From NCBI GenBank assembly GCA_027563935.2, contig CM050449.1, positions 80,693,178 to 80,757,177 of the forward strand: a stretch of 64,000 bases of DNA, written 5' to 3'. The notes below the pieces were generated by a model. It was not told the DNA's origin. It saw only the letters and a program-made list of their open reading frames with translations, and did not search any database. This DNA is from Costus lasius. Its lineage: Eukaryota > Streptophyta > Magnoliopsida > Zingiberales > Costaceae. This document shows, piece after piece, positions 12,046 to 24,000 of this stretch; position 1 is the stretch's first letter, and each line of letters begins with the position of its first letter. The translations under genes were made by a program, and so were the position numbers.

Positions 12046-13060
12046 ATTAGGAGAACCTCAACTTCAAGGCCTAGAAGACTTGACCTTTGATCCAATGACC
12101 CATGAAACATATCTCTTAGGTCTTGCCACCCACACTCCTAAGCCACATTTAGGACCAATTGAACATGGGCTTATAACCCAAGACTCTAGGGATGACCCTA
12201 CTCAAGTTGACCCTATAGGGACTGACCTATATCAACCTTCTCCTTATGACATGATAGAGCTCCCCCAGTTTAGCTTCGAGGATCTTACTCCAGATATGGG
12301 AGAGCCATTTCTTTTTTCCTTAGGAAGTCCAATCCTAGAGGCACCCCTCACCCTTCTTGAGTTAGACATTAGCTCACCTGAATATGAAGAAGAATTTACT
12401 TTAGATCCTCTTGAGTTTCCCATGCTAGGATATGATTTAGAACCTAACTTGTCTGAGTTGGCAACATCCCCCATCTCTCCTTTAGACCTTAAGTCTGGCC
12501 TTAGTACTCCAGGGTTAAAGAAAATTCAATTGAATAATGATTTGCTTTCCCTCCCAGAACTTGAACACTTTGATTTTGTTATACCTGAATCTTTTAGTAG
12601 GCCTGTATACCACCAACATACTAATGAATATGGCCGAGAAAGGACATTTTGTGTAGGAGACCCTGAATTTAAGGAGCATGAAGATTGGGATGAAGAGATT
12701 GATTGCTGTGATGCTGTTGACACTGATTTTTGGACCCCCATCACTTTTGATGTGGATGACTTCATATTGCATAAGCATCATTCCACCCCATACTATGACC
12801 CCACTTGTGAGCATATGATTGAGTCCATCCTTGAGGACCAAACCCATTTCACCCGTGATAAGGTAGAGTTACTCTACTTAGTTGGATATGACCATGGTGA
12901 AGAGGGTTGGCTCCCCGAGGAAGAACTCACCCTTACTACCTCAAAGCTCCTCATGGATAAGGACAATTCTTCGGAGAAGAATTTTTCTCACCCGGGGAGA
13001 GCTGATGTGGGGAGGCGACATGACCCACGGAAATACAAATGGAGTTTAAGGTTACCCTAG
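12046..13060 (+). CDS. Element B protein, C-terminal tail ending inside the 3' LTR
   Basis: This continues the Gag frame in phase after the solo LTR. It contains the shared tail motifs LEDLTFDPM, THTPKP, TNEYGRERTF and NSSEKNFSHPG. It ends with about 19 codons lying inside the 3' LTR (13003 onward) and stops at 13060. Related motifs occur in D (52226-53565) and, except for the last two, in E (48769-50175). No enzymatic domain, signal peptide or membrane segment is visible. The composition is acidic with many P, L, D and E residues. The translated start at 12014 lies inside the inserted LTR and is an artefact. Confidence 0.78.
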
Positions 13061-14856
13061 CTAGGGCACCTAAATTTCCATCTCTTGCATTGCATGCATC
13101 TTTAAGTTAGATTTTCATTCCTTGCATTGCATGCATCCTTTAAGTTATTTCCATCTCTTGCATTGCATGCATCTTTAAGTTAGATTTTCATTCCTTGCAT
13201 TGCATGCATCCTTTAAGTTAGATCTCCTAGCATAACTTGCATCATATGGTAGGTTAGATCCACCCAACAATTACACCATGTAGTTACATCCCTAGGATCC
13301 GCCACTTATGTATGGTAGGTTAGTGCATGAAATTGATGTAATAGTATAGGTCAACTCCATTCTTGGGATGCAAGTCAAAATCAGGTCAAGACAACTCCAA
13401 GAGATGCCATGGGCCATCAGCCCAACTCAAGAGAGAATCAGCCCACCCCAACCTAATGAAGCAACACCACAAGTACCTCAACTTCCACCATCCTAGTTGG
13501 CAGCCATGTGGAGTTTACCTTCATTTCTAATCAAGTCAAGATGCAGCCTACACAAAGTCCTACTTCAGCCCATCATGCGCCAGCCACCAAAGTCAAGGAG
13601 CAGCTTGAGCCATGTCTCCTTCAGTCCACCATGCGCCAGCCACCAAGGTCAAGGAGCAGCTGAACCATGTCAGCCTTTGCAACAACTTCAGTCCCTTCAA
13701 GTGTCAGCCGCCCATGCCAATCTGCAGCCTGCTCAATGTCAGCCATCAGCAGCCTCTTCAGTCCATCATCAACTCAGTTTCGAACTTGCCATTCTGCTGA
13801 AACTCCAAAGCCAAACCTCCAAGCAACCGCCCCTTTGGAAGAAGACATCAGCCCATTGAGTTGTCTACATCATGCTTGACTTGTGTGACTTGTTTTGAGC
13901 TTAGGAAGGGAGATAACCGTTGGAGACTCCCCTATATGATGTAACTTCTTGTAAAGTCATCAGTTAGTGTTGAAAGTATTTTCAAATTTCAGAAGTTTGT
14001 CTTCTATTGGTGTGTGTCACCTTCCCCCTTCCCCTCTTCCACACCTTGCCGAGAGTTCCCTGCTTCCTCACTTCCTCAAGCCTCCACCACCAGCGCATGT
14101 TCTGAGATCAAGAGCTCACCCCACTGCCCCTATCAGCCTTGAAGAAGTCTCAATCCCAAGAAGGAGTTGGTTGCAACCATGACTCAAGATGGTGCTTCAA
14201 GCAACTTGCCGAGAACAAGTCATCCCATACTCTAGCTAAGTTCCCATTTCTTGGTTGATATCTTCTTTGACGAGTTTGAGCATCCATCTACACTCATATA
14301 ATATCTTTATAGGTGGCGCAAGATCAAGGAGGATATACCAACGCACCCCCCATCCTCCCCTCTTAGTTAGTTAGCCCCAAAATGTGTTAGCAAGGGAATT
14401 TGGGGTCTAGACTCCCCCCTTGAATGTTCTTATGTGAATGGCCTCTTAATATTCTTTCCAATTCACCCACGCATGTGTGGGATGCTGCAATGCCATGTAT
14501 GTAAGCTCATAGGGCCCTACTTCGTGAGTTTCCACCATTGGACCGGTGAAGAACGGGAAGGTCACCCTTTCTATTCTCAAAGGGTGCAAGGTGAGTTCCT
14601 CCCCTAGAGTAGCTTTATTGCTTATGTTAGAACCGCATGCTAGAACTAATTGAGGTTATAGAATCGCATGATAAGCTTTGTCAAATTTCATTTTATCTAG
14701 AAGTGCATGCTAGGATAGTTTCGGTTTTCACTACTACTTACTAAAACAAGCTAGTTTCAAACTACGATAGCTCAAGGGGTTTACTAAGTTATATCTATTT
14801 AGCAAAATGTTTTCAAAGCGCGTTGTTTGAATGTTGCATGCTTGGTGACCCCATCA
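13003..14856 (+). repeat. Element B 3' LTR
   Basis: The LTR is 1854 bp from TGATGTGGGG to GACCCCATCA, preceded by the purine-rich CCGGGGAGAGC. It is followed by the TSD AAACC and the rest of the A1 LTR. Confidence 0.97.
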
Positions 14857-16943
14857 AAACCCCGGGGACATTTTACAATTTTCAGAGCCATGGACATACA
14901 TTTTACGCAGCGGAAGAATGTCCCCGAAACAGGCTAGTCCCAAAAACCCAGTGAAGATCTCTTGCGAGGGGGTCGACACGATGTGATAGTAAGTACCTTT
15001 AAGCAATTAGAAGCCGATGTCGATGAAGGCGCCCAAGTGTTCGCCCTCTACAGTCTCGCACACACGGATTCCTCAAGTTTTCTTCTTCCTCGCCCGGTGC
15101 TAGCCTCGGGAAGAAGATCCATGCCTTAGGAGAGTCCTCCAAGCAACTTGCGCCACCACCAAGATGTGATGCGCCAAGGAGATGGAAGGAGAAGAGAACA
15201 CCGCAAACCTTCTTGTTCCTTTGCGCCAAGGAAAGGAAAAAGGAGAAGCATGCTTGCGCCCTTGATGGAAGAAGAAGAGCTCTAAGCTCTCCAAGCCGTC
15301 GCCCTCTAATGCTTCACGCCTCCAAGGAATTAGCATCATCAAGAGAGGGGGTGGCAAGGGCTTATTTATAGGGGCAAGAGGCGATTAGGGGAGAATGGCA
15401 AGTGTTGACAATTAGGGCATGATTCTAGGAGATTATCCAATCAAATATATTGATTAAATCTCCACTCCCATATGCACCTAAGACTTGCCAAAGCAAGCAT
15501 CAGCCATATGCGCCCATATCATGCCATATGAGGCATTAATCCCATCCATGCGCCTAGACCTAGTCAAGGCAATATGATGGATTGCCTAATGTGGCTTGGG
15601 CGCAAGTCCTAATCCAATTAGGACTCTAATTATGTTAATAATCAGCCCACAATTGTCAAACACAATCCAATCAATTATCTTGTGTGATTTAATCAAATCC
15701 AATTTGGTTTAATCACCTAGGAGATACCAAACAAGGCATAGGCGCAAATCCTAGTCCAACTAGGATTCCATATGCGCCTATCCTATTAATTCATCCCCAT
15801 TATATCCTTCAAGCCTCATAGCCCTTCAATACAACTTATTAGCAAGCCCAACTAAGCAATGGGCCAAGCCCAAAGTCCATTATGCATGTTAACCAAGCTA
15901 TTGGATCCAATCCAATTTAACCCATGGTTAAATGAGGCTAACCATGGTTAATTTGATCGATATGCCAAAAATGGAAGTTGGCCCCAATAAGTTTCTTCCA
16001 TCTCATCAGGCCCATTGGCGCTGATGAAATCTCCCAAATAGATTAGAGTTATCCAATAACTCGATCTAAAGGCTACCCGATCAATATGAAAACTCGAGTA
16101 TCAAGGTGTGCGACCCTGTAGGTTCCTCTAACGCTGGCAGTGCTGACCAAAGGTCATCACAAGCAGTGAGTGGCACCTAGCAGTGCATCGCTGCTACCCA
16201 GGTTATTGGAATGGATATCGACATCGACATCCCCATCATCGCAACTAGGTACAGATGCATTACAGTCTCTTTGCCGTACTGATATCCGATTGGACAAGTG
16301 TGTCACCACTTGTTTTCATCCAATCACATGGCTATGACTAAAACAGGTTCTCACCTGGGTATGGCCATACACTCTCAGTCATAGAACCATAAGGGAGCTC
16401 CATGGATATCATACTTCCCTAAGGAAGGGGCAAATCCTATGTCTGTCCATTGACCTTCTCATATGGGTCGTGACATGCTCAATGACAACCGTTATGACCT
16501 CCCAACTACGGCAAGGTGTTAGGTTGCATCAAAGCAAGTCCCTAACCATATAGAATGGTCAATGACCTCAAGTCAAGGGATCAATGCATCTCCTATCACT
16601 TGTAAGGATAACTCATGACACCAAGTCATAGCCTCACAGCGGGTCTGTCCAGTATATCCTCCAATGATACACCCATGTGTCTGCGTTAGCACCGCGTGCC
16701 TAACCAGCCCACATACCAGTCTCTCAAGTACCAGAGTTGTCCCATATCCACTCAGGTACATCGACTGGGGACTATAGTTCGAGCACAGATCCAATCTGTC
16801 TCCAGGGACATTATCATGTAAGTACACAATCGCAGGTGTAGACAAACAATGATAACGACAATGCCAGAAAGATATATATTAATATCAGAGTCAAGTAGTA
16901 CAAAGATGGACCAAAACTAGGTCCTAGGGCATATACACCAACA

Positions 16944-17656
16944 GTCACTAGTCTACCCTTATAGGTAACTATTTTGCCATCCATGTCTGTCTTCTGCTTG
17001 AAGACCCATTTACACCCTATGGGTTTTACCCCATCAGGCAGCTCAACCAAATCTTAGACTTGGTTAGCCGACATGGAATCCATCTCGGATCGCATGGCGT
17101 CAAGCCATTTCTTGGAGTCCAGTCCTCTGACCGCCTCATCATAAGTTCTGGGTTCATCCTCAATGATGAAGATCCCATCGTGTTGGGTCGGTAGCGACCC
17201 ATACCTTTCAGGTGCACGACGAATTCTCCTAGACCTACGCGGGACCTGTGTCTGAGCCTCAGGTTGCCTAGCAACCGGTGCAGGTGGCTCAGATTCCATC
17301 TCCTTGTCTTGTGTTTGCACTTGGACCTCATCCAAGTCAAACTTCCTCCCACTAACTTCTTTCATAAGAAATTCTTTCTCTAGAAAGACAGCACCCCGAG
17401 CAACAAAAACTTTGTTCTCGGTTGGGACATAGAAGTAGTATCCTTTAGTTTCCTTAGGATACCCCACAAACACACACTTATCAGATCTAGGTTCTAGCTT
17501 GCTAGAATCCTGACGTTTGACATAAGCCTCACATCCCCAGATCTTGATAAACGCGAGATTAGGGCGTCTCCCACTCCACATCTCGTATGGTATTTTGGAG
17601 ACACTCTTAGATGGAACATTATTCAGTATCAGAGAAGCTGTTTCTAGTGCATGCCC
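16944..17656 (-). pseudogene. A2 integrase C-terminus and RT start, truncated by A1
   Basis: This is the same frame as the upstream gag-integrase piece after the TAG at 17657-17659. It encodes ALETASLILNNVPSKSV, the integrase C-terminal GCEAYVKRQ and VGYPKETKGYYFY region, a linker, then DSMSANQV followed by TAA at 17054-17056. The RT start is CKWVFKQK and GKIVTYKGRLVT. The family C homologue has a tryptophan at the TAA position, and A1 has arginine there. The sequence ends at 16944, where the A1 LTR begins; only about 110 bp of RT remain. Confidence 0.87.
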
Positions 17657-19385
17657 CTAGAATGATGAAGGTAGAGTTGCATGACTCATCATGGATCGAA
17701 CCATATCCAATAGAGTTCGATTTCTCCTTTCAGACACACCATTCCATTGAGGTGTTCCAGGAGGAGTGAGTTGGGATATGATCCCACACTCTCTCAGATA
17801 GTTAAAGAACTCACCGCTCAGGTATTCTCCACCTCGATCTGATCGAAGAGCTTTAATGGATCTTCCAAGCTGGTTCTCTACTTCATTCTTGAACTCCTTG
17901 AATTTCTCAAAGGATTCAGATTTATGTCTCATTAAGTAGACATAGCCATACCTACTGAAGTCATCAGTGAAGGTAATAAAGTAGTTGTACCCTCCTCTGG
18001 CTTGTTTATTGAAGGGCCCACACACATCAGTATGTATGAGATCTAATAAACCTTCTGCCTTCTCACCAATCTTGGTGAAGGGCGCCTTTGTCATTTTCCC
18101 TAATAAACAAGGTTCACAAGTATCAAATTCCTCCAAGGAACTTGAATCTAACAATCTATTTGCATGGAGTTGTTGGATGCGTTTCTTGTTTATATGGGCT
18201 AATCGACAGTGCCATAGGAAAGCACCAACTGAACCACTCAGTTTGGTCCTTTTATTGCTTATGTTACAAATAGAACTTTTCATATCCAAGATATATAGAC
18301 CATTGCACAAAGTACCCTTCCCATAGAACATATTTGCAAATGAAAAAGAACAGAAGTTCTTGTTTATTTCAAATTTAAATCCTTTTCTTGCTAAGCAAGG
18401 AATGGATACAATGTTCTTTGTAAGTGAAGGTACACAAAAGCAATTATCTAGTTCTAATTGAAGTCCAGAAGGCAAGGAGAGAGTCAAAACGCCTACAGCA
18501 ACAGCAGCAACCTGTGCCCTGTTTCCAACGCGTAGGTCAATCTCTCCAAGCCGCACCGATCTACTTTTCTTGAGCCCCTGCATATTTGTACAAATATGAG
18601 CTCCACATGCGGTATCCAATACCCATGACATAGAAGTAGAAAGATTGACTTCTGTAACATAGATACCTAAGCTAGAAGTTAAGGCCAAGCCTTTCTTCTC
18701 CTCATTCTGAAGCTGCTTGCAGTCCCTTCTCCAGTGACCCTGCTCGCCACAGTGAAAACACCTCCGGTCCTTTGACTTCTTCGCCTTTTTCTTCAGTGCT
18801 TTGGTAAGACCTCTGGCACTGCTCTTAGCACGTGTCTTACCCTTCTTCTTTATCTTCTTGGTCGTAGGGACCAAAAGAACAGAATTGGGTTTGGTCTTAC
18901 CCATCTCTCGCTCGGCTGTTTGGAGCATATTCATCAATTCCTCCCGTGTGCACTCAATCCGGTTCATGTTGAAGTTAATGATAAACGGACTAAAGCTAGG
19001 GAGCAGGGAATGCAGAATAAGATCCACAACCAGCTCGTTGTCTATGGTGTGTCCCAGTCTCCTGAGATGATCCACGTTCCCAATGAGTTTGAGAACATGG
19101 GGTCTCACTGGTGCACCCTCAGATAACTTGCACCGAAAGACTGCTTTGGCGGTGTCAAATCTCTCAGTTCTAGCCTGAGCCTCGAACATCTATTTTAGAC
19201 GAGTGATCATCTGAAAAGCGTTCTGCTCCTCATATTGCACCTGCAGTTCAGGTGCCATGCTGGCTAGCATAAGACATGCAACCTCCAAAGAGTCATCTTG
19301 ATGCTTCCTGTAAGCATCTCTATCTGCCGTTCGGGCATTAGGCGGAGGAGCCGCAGGAAGAGGCTGTTCAAGGACATACAGCTTC
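17657..19385 (-). pseudogene. A2 gag-protease-integrase polyprotein fragment
   Basis: In element order: gag capsid (KLYVLEQ near 19375, LEVACLMLASM, a TAG stop at 19190-19192, then FEAQARTERFDTAK and FIINFNMNRIECT), the nucleocapsid CCHC knuckle CFHCGEQGHWRRDC near 18740, and the protease active site WVLDTACGAHIC near 18600. These are followed by the pre-integrase finger (CRLAHINKKRIQQLH, CEPCLLGKMTK) and the integrase core (FTDDFSRYGYVY, then ALRSDRGGEYLSGEF). It ends at a TAG at 17657-17659 in place of tryptophan. The first 57 codons lie at 28994-29114 plus the piece next to the C insertion. It is otherwise well preserved, so decay is recent or limited. Confidence 0.9.
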
Positions 19386-21065
19386 TGAAAGTCCCCTAGA
19401 ACAAGGGGGGGCGAAACCCTAATAGGAGGCGCAACAAAACCTCTAGCGGAATCTAGGGTTTCTAACAGGATCGCATAGCATGTAATATATTCAACTTTCA
19501 ATGAAAAGCGATTCTTACCATTGCCATCGCTTAGATGGTGTCTTGGAAGGAAAGGCGCAAATGCTCCTTCTCCTAAGGTGACGCACACAATTGATGTCGC
19601 CTACTCTTCCTTGGTGCTCCTTGTGCTAGCAAGGCTCCAAGAGGTCCTTGTCGTATGGAAGGGGAGAGAATCCTTTGCTTGGCGATTTCTTCCTTCTCCT
19701 TTTTCGTCAACCTCTTCACCACACTCAAGAGAGCTTGTTGGCCACGAGAGAGGAGGAGAAGCGAGAGATGAAAGCGTCTTAGGCGTGAACGTGAGGCGTT
19801 CCCACGTTTAGAAGTCATGGCTTCTAAATTTAGTAAACCCCAAACGTTCATGCGACCATGGGTTCACCCCATGCGCAAACTCATCTTCTCTTGAACCATG
19901 CGCTCACTCAATGAGCCGGTTCAATTTGGTTTGGTTCAAAGACCAATCAACCCAAGCCATTAGTCCAGATCCCATTAAACCCTAAGGCTCTTGATCTGAC
20001 CGTCGATCTCTTGATGCTGCTGATCTCACTGATCTAGCATCCATTCTCTCGATCGAAGCTTACTGATCTCAAGCCCTAATCAATCAAACATGATCAGACC
20101 AGATCTCACTTACAATCAGAGACTAAATCCCTTTAAACTGAACCTGAATAATTCAGTCCACACGATCTGACTTAAGTAAGCCATATCATCAAATTGTGCG
20201 ACCCTGAGGGTTTCCTTTAAATGTCGGTAACGATAACTCACGTTATCACGATCAGTGAGGGGTATCTAGCAACACATCACTGTCTCCCGATATAAAGGAA
20301 AGAGTCTTCCAAGACTACACCCAAACCACAGCACAAGTGTGAATCTCCTTCACTAGGCATACATGTTTCCTTTGCCACTGGATGTTCTTATTGGACAAGC
20401 GTGTCAAGCTTGTAACTCCAATATGATGAGCATGATTAGATCAGATGAACATAGTCACCTGGGTATGGCCATACACTTTCTCAATCACCTCATCCAGGGG
20501 GCCCCTTTAGAACATCACACTCCAATTAAGGAGACGGCAATCCTATGTCTATCACTAGTGCCCTAACCTGACTCAAGCTCACCATCCAAGATAGTCTATA
20601 ATCATTATGTTTTAAATGATATTGAACTACCTCAAAACAATAACAATCATCATTTAGAAAACACAAGTGATCTCAAGTCAGAGGACATGTGCCACTTGTT
20701 GCAATCAAGGATTATTCACATTGTGACAAGCAATTGAATATCCTAGTAGGGTCTGTCCAGTACATCCAATGTACCCATGAGTCTACATCTTATTCCATGC
20801 TCGAAGCATCCTATAAGATTAGAACACATATTAGTCTTAACCATATCAAGGCTGTCTCATGTTCACCAAGATATCTCGACTAAGGACAATACAGCATGTC
20901 AGCCTAGCTGAACAGCATTGAGACATTATTCAGAAGTACACTTATTGCAGCAGACAATGTAACAACCTGAATAACAACCATGCCTTTATAAACATAAGAG
21001 TTTATTACATGATACTGATACATTCCCAAGGCCTCAAACATTAGCCTTAAGGGCATACCCCAACA
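19386..21065 (-). repeat. C1 3' LTR
   Basis: The LTR is 1680 bp, on the plus strand from TGAAAGTCCCC to GGCATACCCCAACA. It shows about six single-base differences from the solo copy at 27314-28993 and no length change. The outer end has drifted from the TGTTGGAGTCC seen in C2. Confidence 0.93.
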
Positions 21066-21080
21066 ATCTCCCACTTGCAC
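21066..21080 (-). other. Polypurine tract of C1
   Basis: In element sense GTGCAAGTGGGAGAT directly precedes the LTR start TGTTGGGGTATG. It is identical to the family A tract at 292-306. Confidence 0.87.
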
Positions 21081-21085
21081 TTAAT

Positions 21086-24000
21086 CTAATGGTTGAGAAA
21101 TCTCAAACCCATATTATTACAGTGCTTCTCATGCTTCTGCTGCGCCAGAGGCTTGGTAAGCGGGTCTGCCAGATTGTCATCTGTATGAACCTTGCAGACT
21201 TTGATCTCGCCATGATCTATGATCTCCCGGATCAAGTGAAACCGTCTCTGTATGTGCTTGGACTTCTGGTGCGACCGTGGTTCCTTTGCTTGTGCGATTG
21301 CTCCAGTGTTATCACAGAAGATAACCAAAGGATCTGCACTCGAAGGAACAACACCAAGTTCTCTCACGAACTTACGAATCCACACTGCCTCCTTGGATGC
21401 TTCCGAGGCTGCAACATACTCGGCTTCTGTTGTGGAATCAGCAACAGTTGACTGTTTGAAACTCTTCCACACCACCGCTCCTCCATTCAAGCTAAAAACA
21501 TAGCCTGATTGCGATCGGAAATCATCCTGGTCAGACTGGAATGAAGCGTCTGTATATCCTTCAATACTGAGTTCTTCCTGACCACCATATATCAAGAACA
21601 TATCTTTGGTCCTCCGCAGATATTTTAAAATATTCTTGACTGCAATCCAGTGCGCCATACCTGGATTACCTTGGAACCGACTGGTCACGCTTAACCCGTA
21701 AGCGACGTCTGGGCGAGTACACAACATCGCATACATAATGGACCCAATAGCCGAAGCATAAGGCGTATTGTCCATTTCATCTTTCTCAGTCTGTGTTTGT
21801 GGACACTGACTCTTCGAAAGATTCAGACCATGTCTGACTGGAAGATATCCTCTTTTAGAATTCTCTAAATGAAATCTCTCCAGGACTTTATCGATGTAAG
21901 TACTCTGGCACAGCCCGAGAAGCCTCTTAGATCTATCCCTGTAGATCTTCACACCTAATACATAGGCTGTTTCTCCTAGATCTTTCATCTGGAAACATTT
22001 CCTTAACCATGCCTTAACCGCATGCATTTCAGGAATGTCATTTCCAATGATCAAGATATCATCGACGTAGAGGACTAGGAAAGTAATCACGCTCCCACTA
22101 AACCTCTTATATACACACGGGTCATCCTCGTTCTTGATGAAACCAAACTCACTGATTGATTCATCAAAACGAATATTCCAGCTTCTTGATGCTTGTTTAA
22201 GTCCATAAATAGACTTCTTTAACTTGCATATTTTATGACGATCTGATGGATTAGTGAAACCTTCTGGTTGTGTCATATACACATCCTCATCCAGATTTCC
22301 ATTAAGGAAAGCTGTCTTCACATCCATTTGCCAGATCTCATAATCATAATATGCTGCTATCGCGAAAAGAATCCGAATAGACTTAAACATAGCTACAGGT
22401 GAGAAAGTCTCATCATAATCTATCCCGTAGATTTGTTTGAAACCTTTCGCAACTAGCCTGCCTTTATAGGTAACCACGTTACCATCCATGTCAATCTTCT
22501 TCTTGAAGATCCATTTACAGCCTATAGGGATAACTCCCGGAGGCGGATCAACCAAATCCCAGACTTGGTTATCTGACATGGAGTCCATCTCGGCGCGCAT
22601 AGCTTCAAGCCATCTCGCTGACTCCGGTCCACTGACCGCATCCGCATAAGTGAGGGGTTCATCATTATCAATGATGTAGACTCCGTCATAGTGCTCAGGC
22701 TGTCGACGGATCCTTCCCGATCTTCGCGGTTCCTGTGATATCTGAGCCTCAGGTTGTTCAATAACTTGATCCACCGGCTCAGGCTCATCCAACTGTGCTT
22801 GACTACTTTGTCCTTCCTCTGGATTCTCATCCAGCATTATTTCTCTCCCACTGGCCTCTTGCAGAAGAAACTCCTTCTCAAGAAATATGGCCGTCCGAGC
22901 AACAAATACCTTGTTCTCTTTGGGATCGTAGAAATAATAACCCTTAGTTTCCTTAGGGTAACCGACAAAGATACATTTGTCAGATCTGCTCTCTAGTTTC
23001 CCAGAGGCGAGCTTTTTGACATAAGCCTCGCAGCCCCAGATCCTGATAAATGTCAAGCTCGGCTGTTTCCCATACCATAACTCATATGGCGTCTTAGAAA
23101 CTGCCTTGGATGGCACTCGGTTTAGTACCTTTGCAGCTGTCTCCAGTGCAAATCCCCAAAAGGAATATGGAAGAGTAGCCTGACTCATCATAGAACGAAC
23201 CATATCAAGTAACGTTCTATTTCTCCTCTCGGACACACCATTCCATTGCGGTGTTCCTGGCGGAGTGAGCTGTGAGATAATCCCACACTCCTTCAGATAG
23301 TCAGTAAACGCATGACTCAAGTATTCTCCACCTCGATCAGAACGAAGTGCCTTGATATTTTGGCCTAGCTGATTCTATACTTCATTCTTGAACTCTTTGA
23401 ACTTGTCAAAAGATTCACTTTTATGTCTCATAAGATAGACATAACCATACCTACTGAAATCATCAGTAAAGGTAATGAAGTACTGATAGCCACCTCTGGC
23501 ATGTTTACTAAATGGCCCACACACATCACTGTGTATAAGGTCAAGTAAACCTGAAGCCCTTTGACCTTTGTTAGGAAAAGGTGACTTCGTCATTTTACCC
23601 ATTAAACAAGCCTTGCATGTATCAATCTCCTCATAGGAGAATGATCCCAGCAGTCCATGATCATGCAACCGCTTAATGCGCTTCTTGTTAATATGGCCTA
23701 AACGACTATGCCATAGCAAGGTGCTGTCATCAGCATACTTGGCTTTCTTAATATCAATATTGTGTATAGAACATTCCATGTCTAACATGAATAACCCATT
23801 GTTAATTGAACCAGTAGCATAAACAATATTATCAAATGATAAAATACACTTTGAAATATTGCATTCAAAGGAAAATCCCTTCCTGACAAGAGCAGGAATG
23901 GAGATAATATTCTTAGTAATGCTGGGAACAAAGTAACAACTGTTTAGTTCTAATACAAGCCCAGATGGCAAAGAGATGAAATAGTCTCCTACAGCAACAG

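Larger units (their letters stand above)
5601..14856 (+). mobile_element. Non-autonomous LTR retrotransposon B (gag-only, TR-GAG-like)
   Basis: B is complete: 1854-bp LTRs at both ends (5601-7454 and 13003-14856), a 5-bp TSD, an initiator-Met primer site and a purine-rich tract before the 3' LTR. By eye the LTRs differ at two positions (6280 G/A in 13682; 7091 T/C in 14493). The only coding capacity is one long frame with a Ty3/gypsy-type Gag region and a long acidic, proline-rich tail. There is no protease, RT, RNase H or integrase. The frame is split by a solo gypsy LTR at 8804-12040. Without that insertion B would be about 6.0 kb. This fits the described TR-GAG class of plant elements and must have been mobilised in trans. 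Confidence 0.93.
1..16943 (-). mobile_element. Ty1/copia element A1 (family A), 3' LTR truncated by window edge, 5' LTR split by element B
   Basis: The element reads right to left. A partial 3' LTR (1-291) is followed by a polypurine tract, RNase H, RT, integrase, protease and gag remnants, a leader and an initiator-Met primer site (5576-5588). The 5' LTR is 5589-5600 plus 14862-16943, interrupted by element B. The 291 bp visible in the 3' LTR match 16653-16943 without a difference by eye, so the two LTRs belong together and insertion was recent. The right end abuts RT sequence of another family A copy at 16944, so A1 appears to have inserted into A2. The target duplication cannot be checked because the left flank lies outside the window. 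The body has stops, frameshifts and a gag deletion, so it cannot be autonomous. Confidence 0.88.
5589..16943 (-). repeat. A1 5' LTR, split by element B
   Basis: The LTR pieces are 5589-5600 and 14862-16943, giving 2094 bp without the insertion and the duplicated AAACC. On the plus strand it begins TGTTGGGAAACC and resumes CCGGGGACATTTTACAATTT. It ends CATATACACCAACA at 16943. The uninterrupted counterpart is 30704-32632. ORFs inside it (for example 14999-15357 and 16573-16845) are not conserved protein genes. Confidence 0.9.

Noticed and set aside
14999..15357. Overlapping ORFs in the family A LTR (also 30621-31154, 40268-40803, 57190-57690)
   Set aside because: Present in both strands of LTR sequence, not conserved as protein among A copies.
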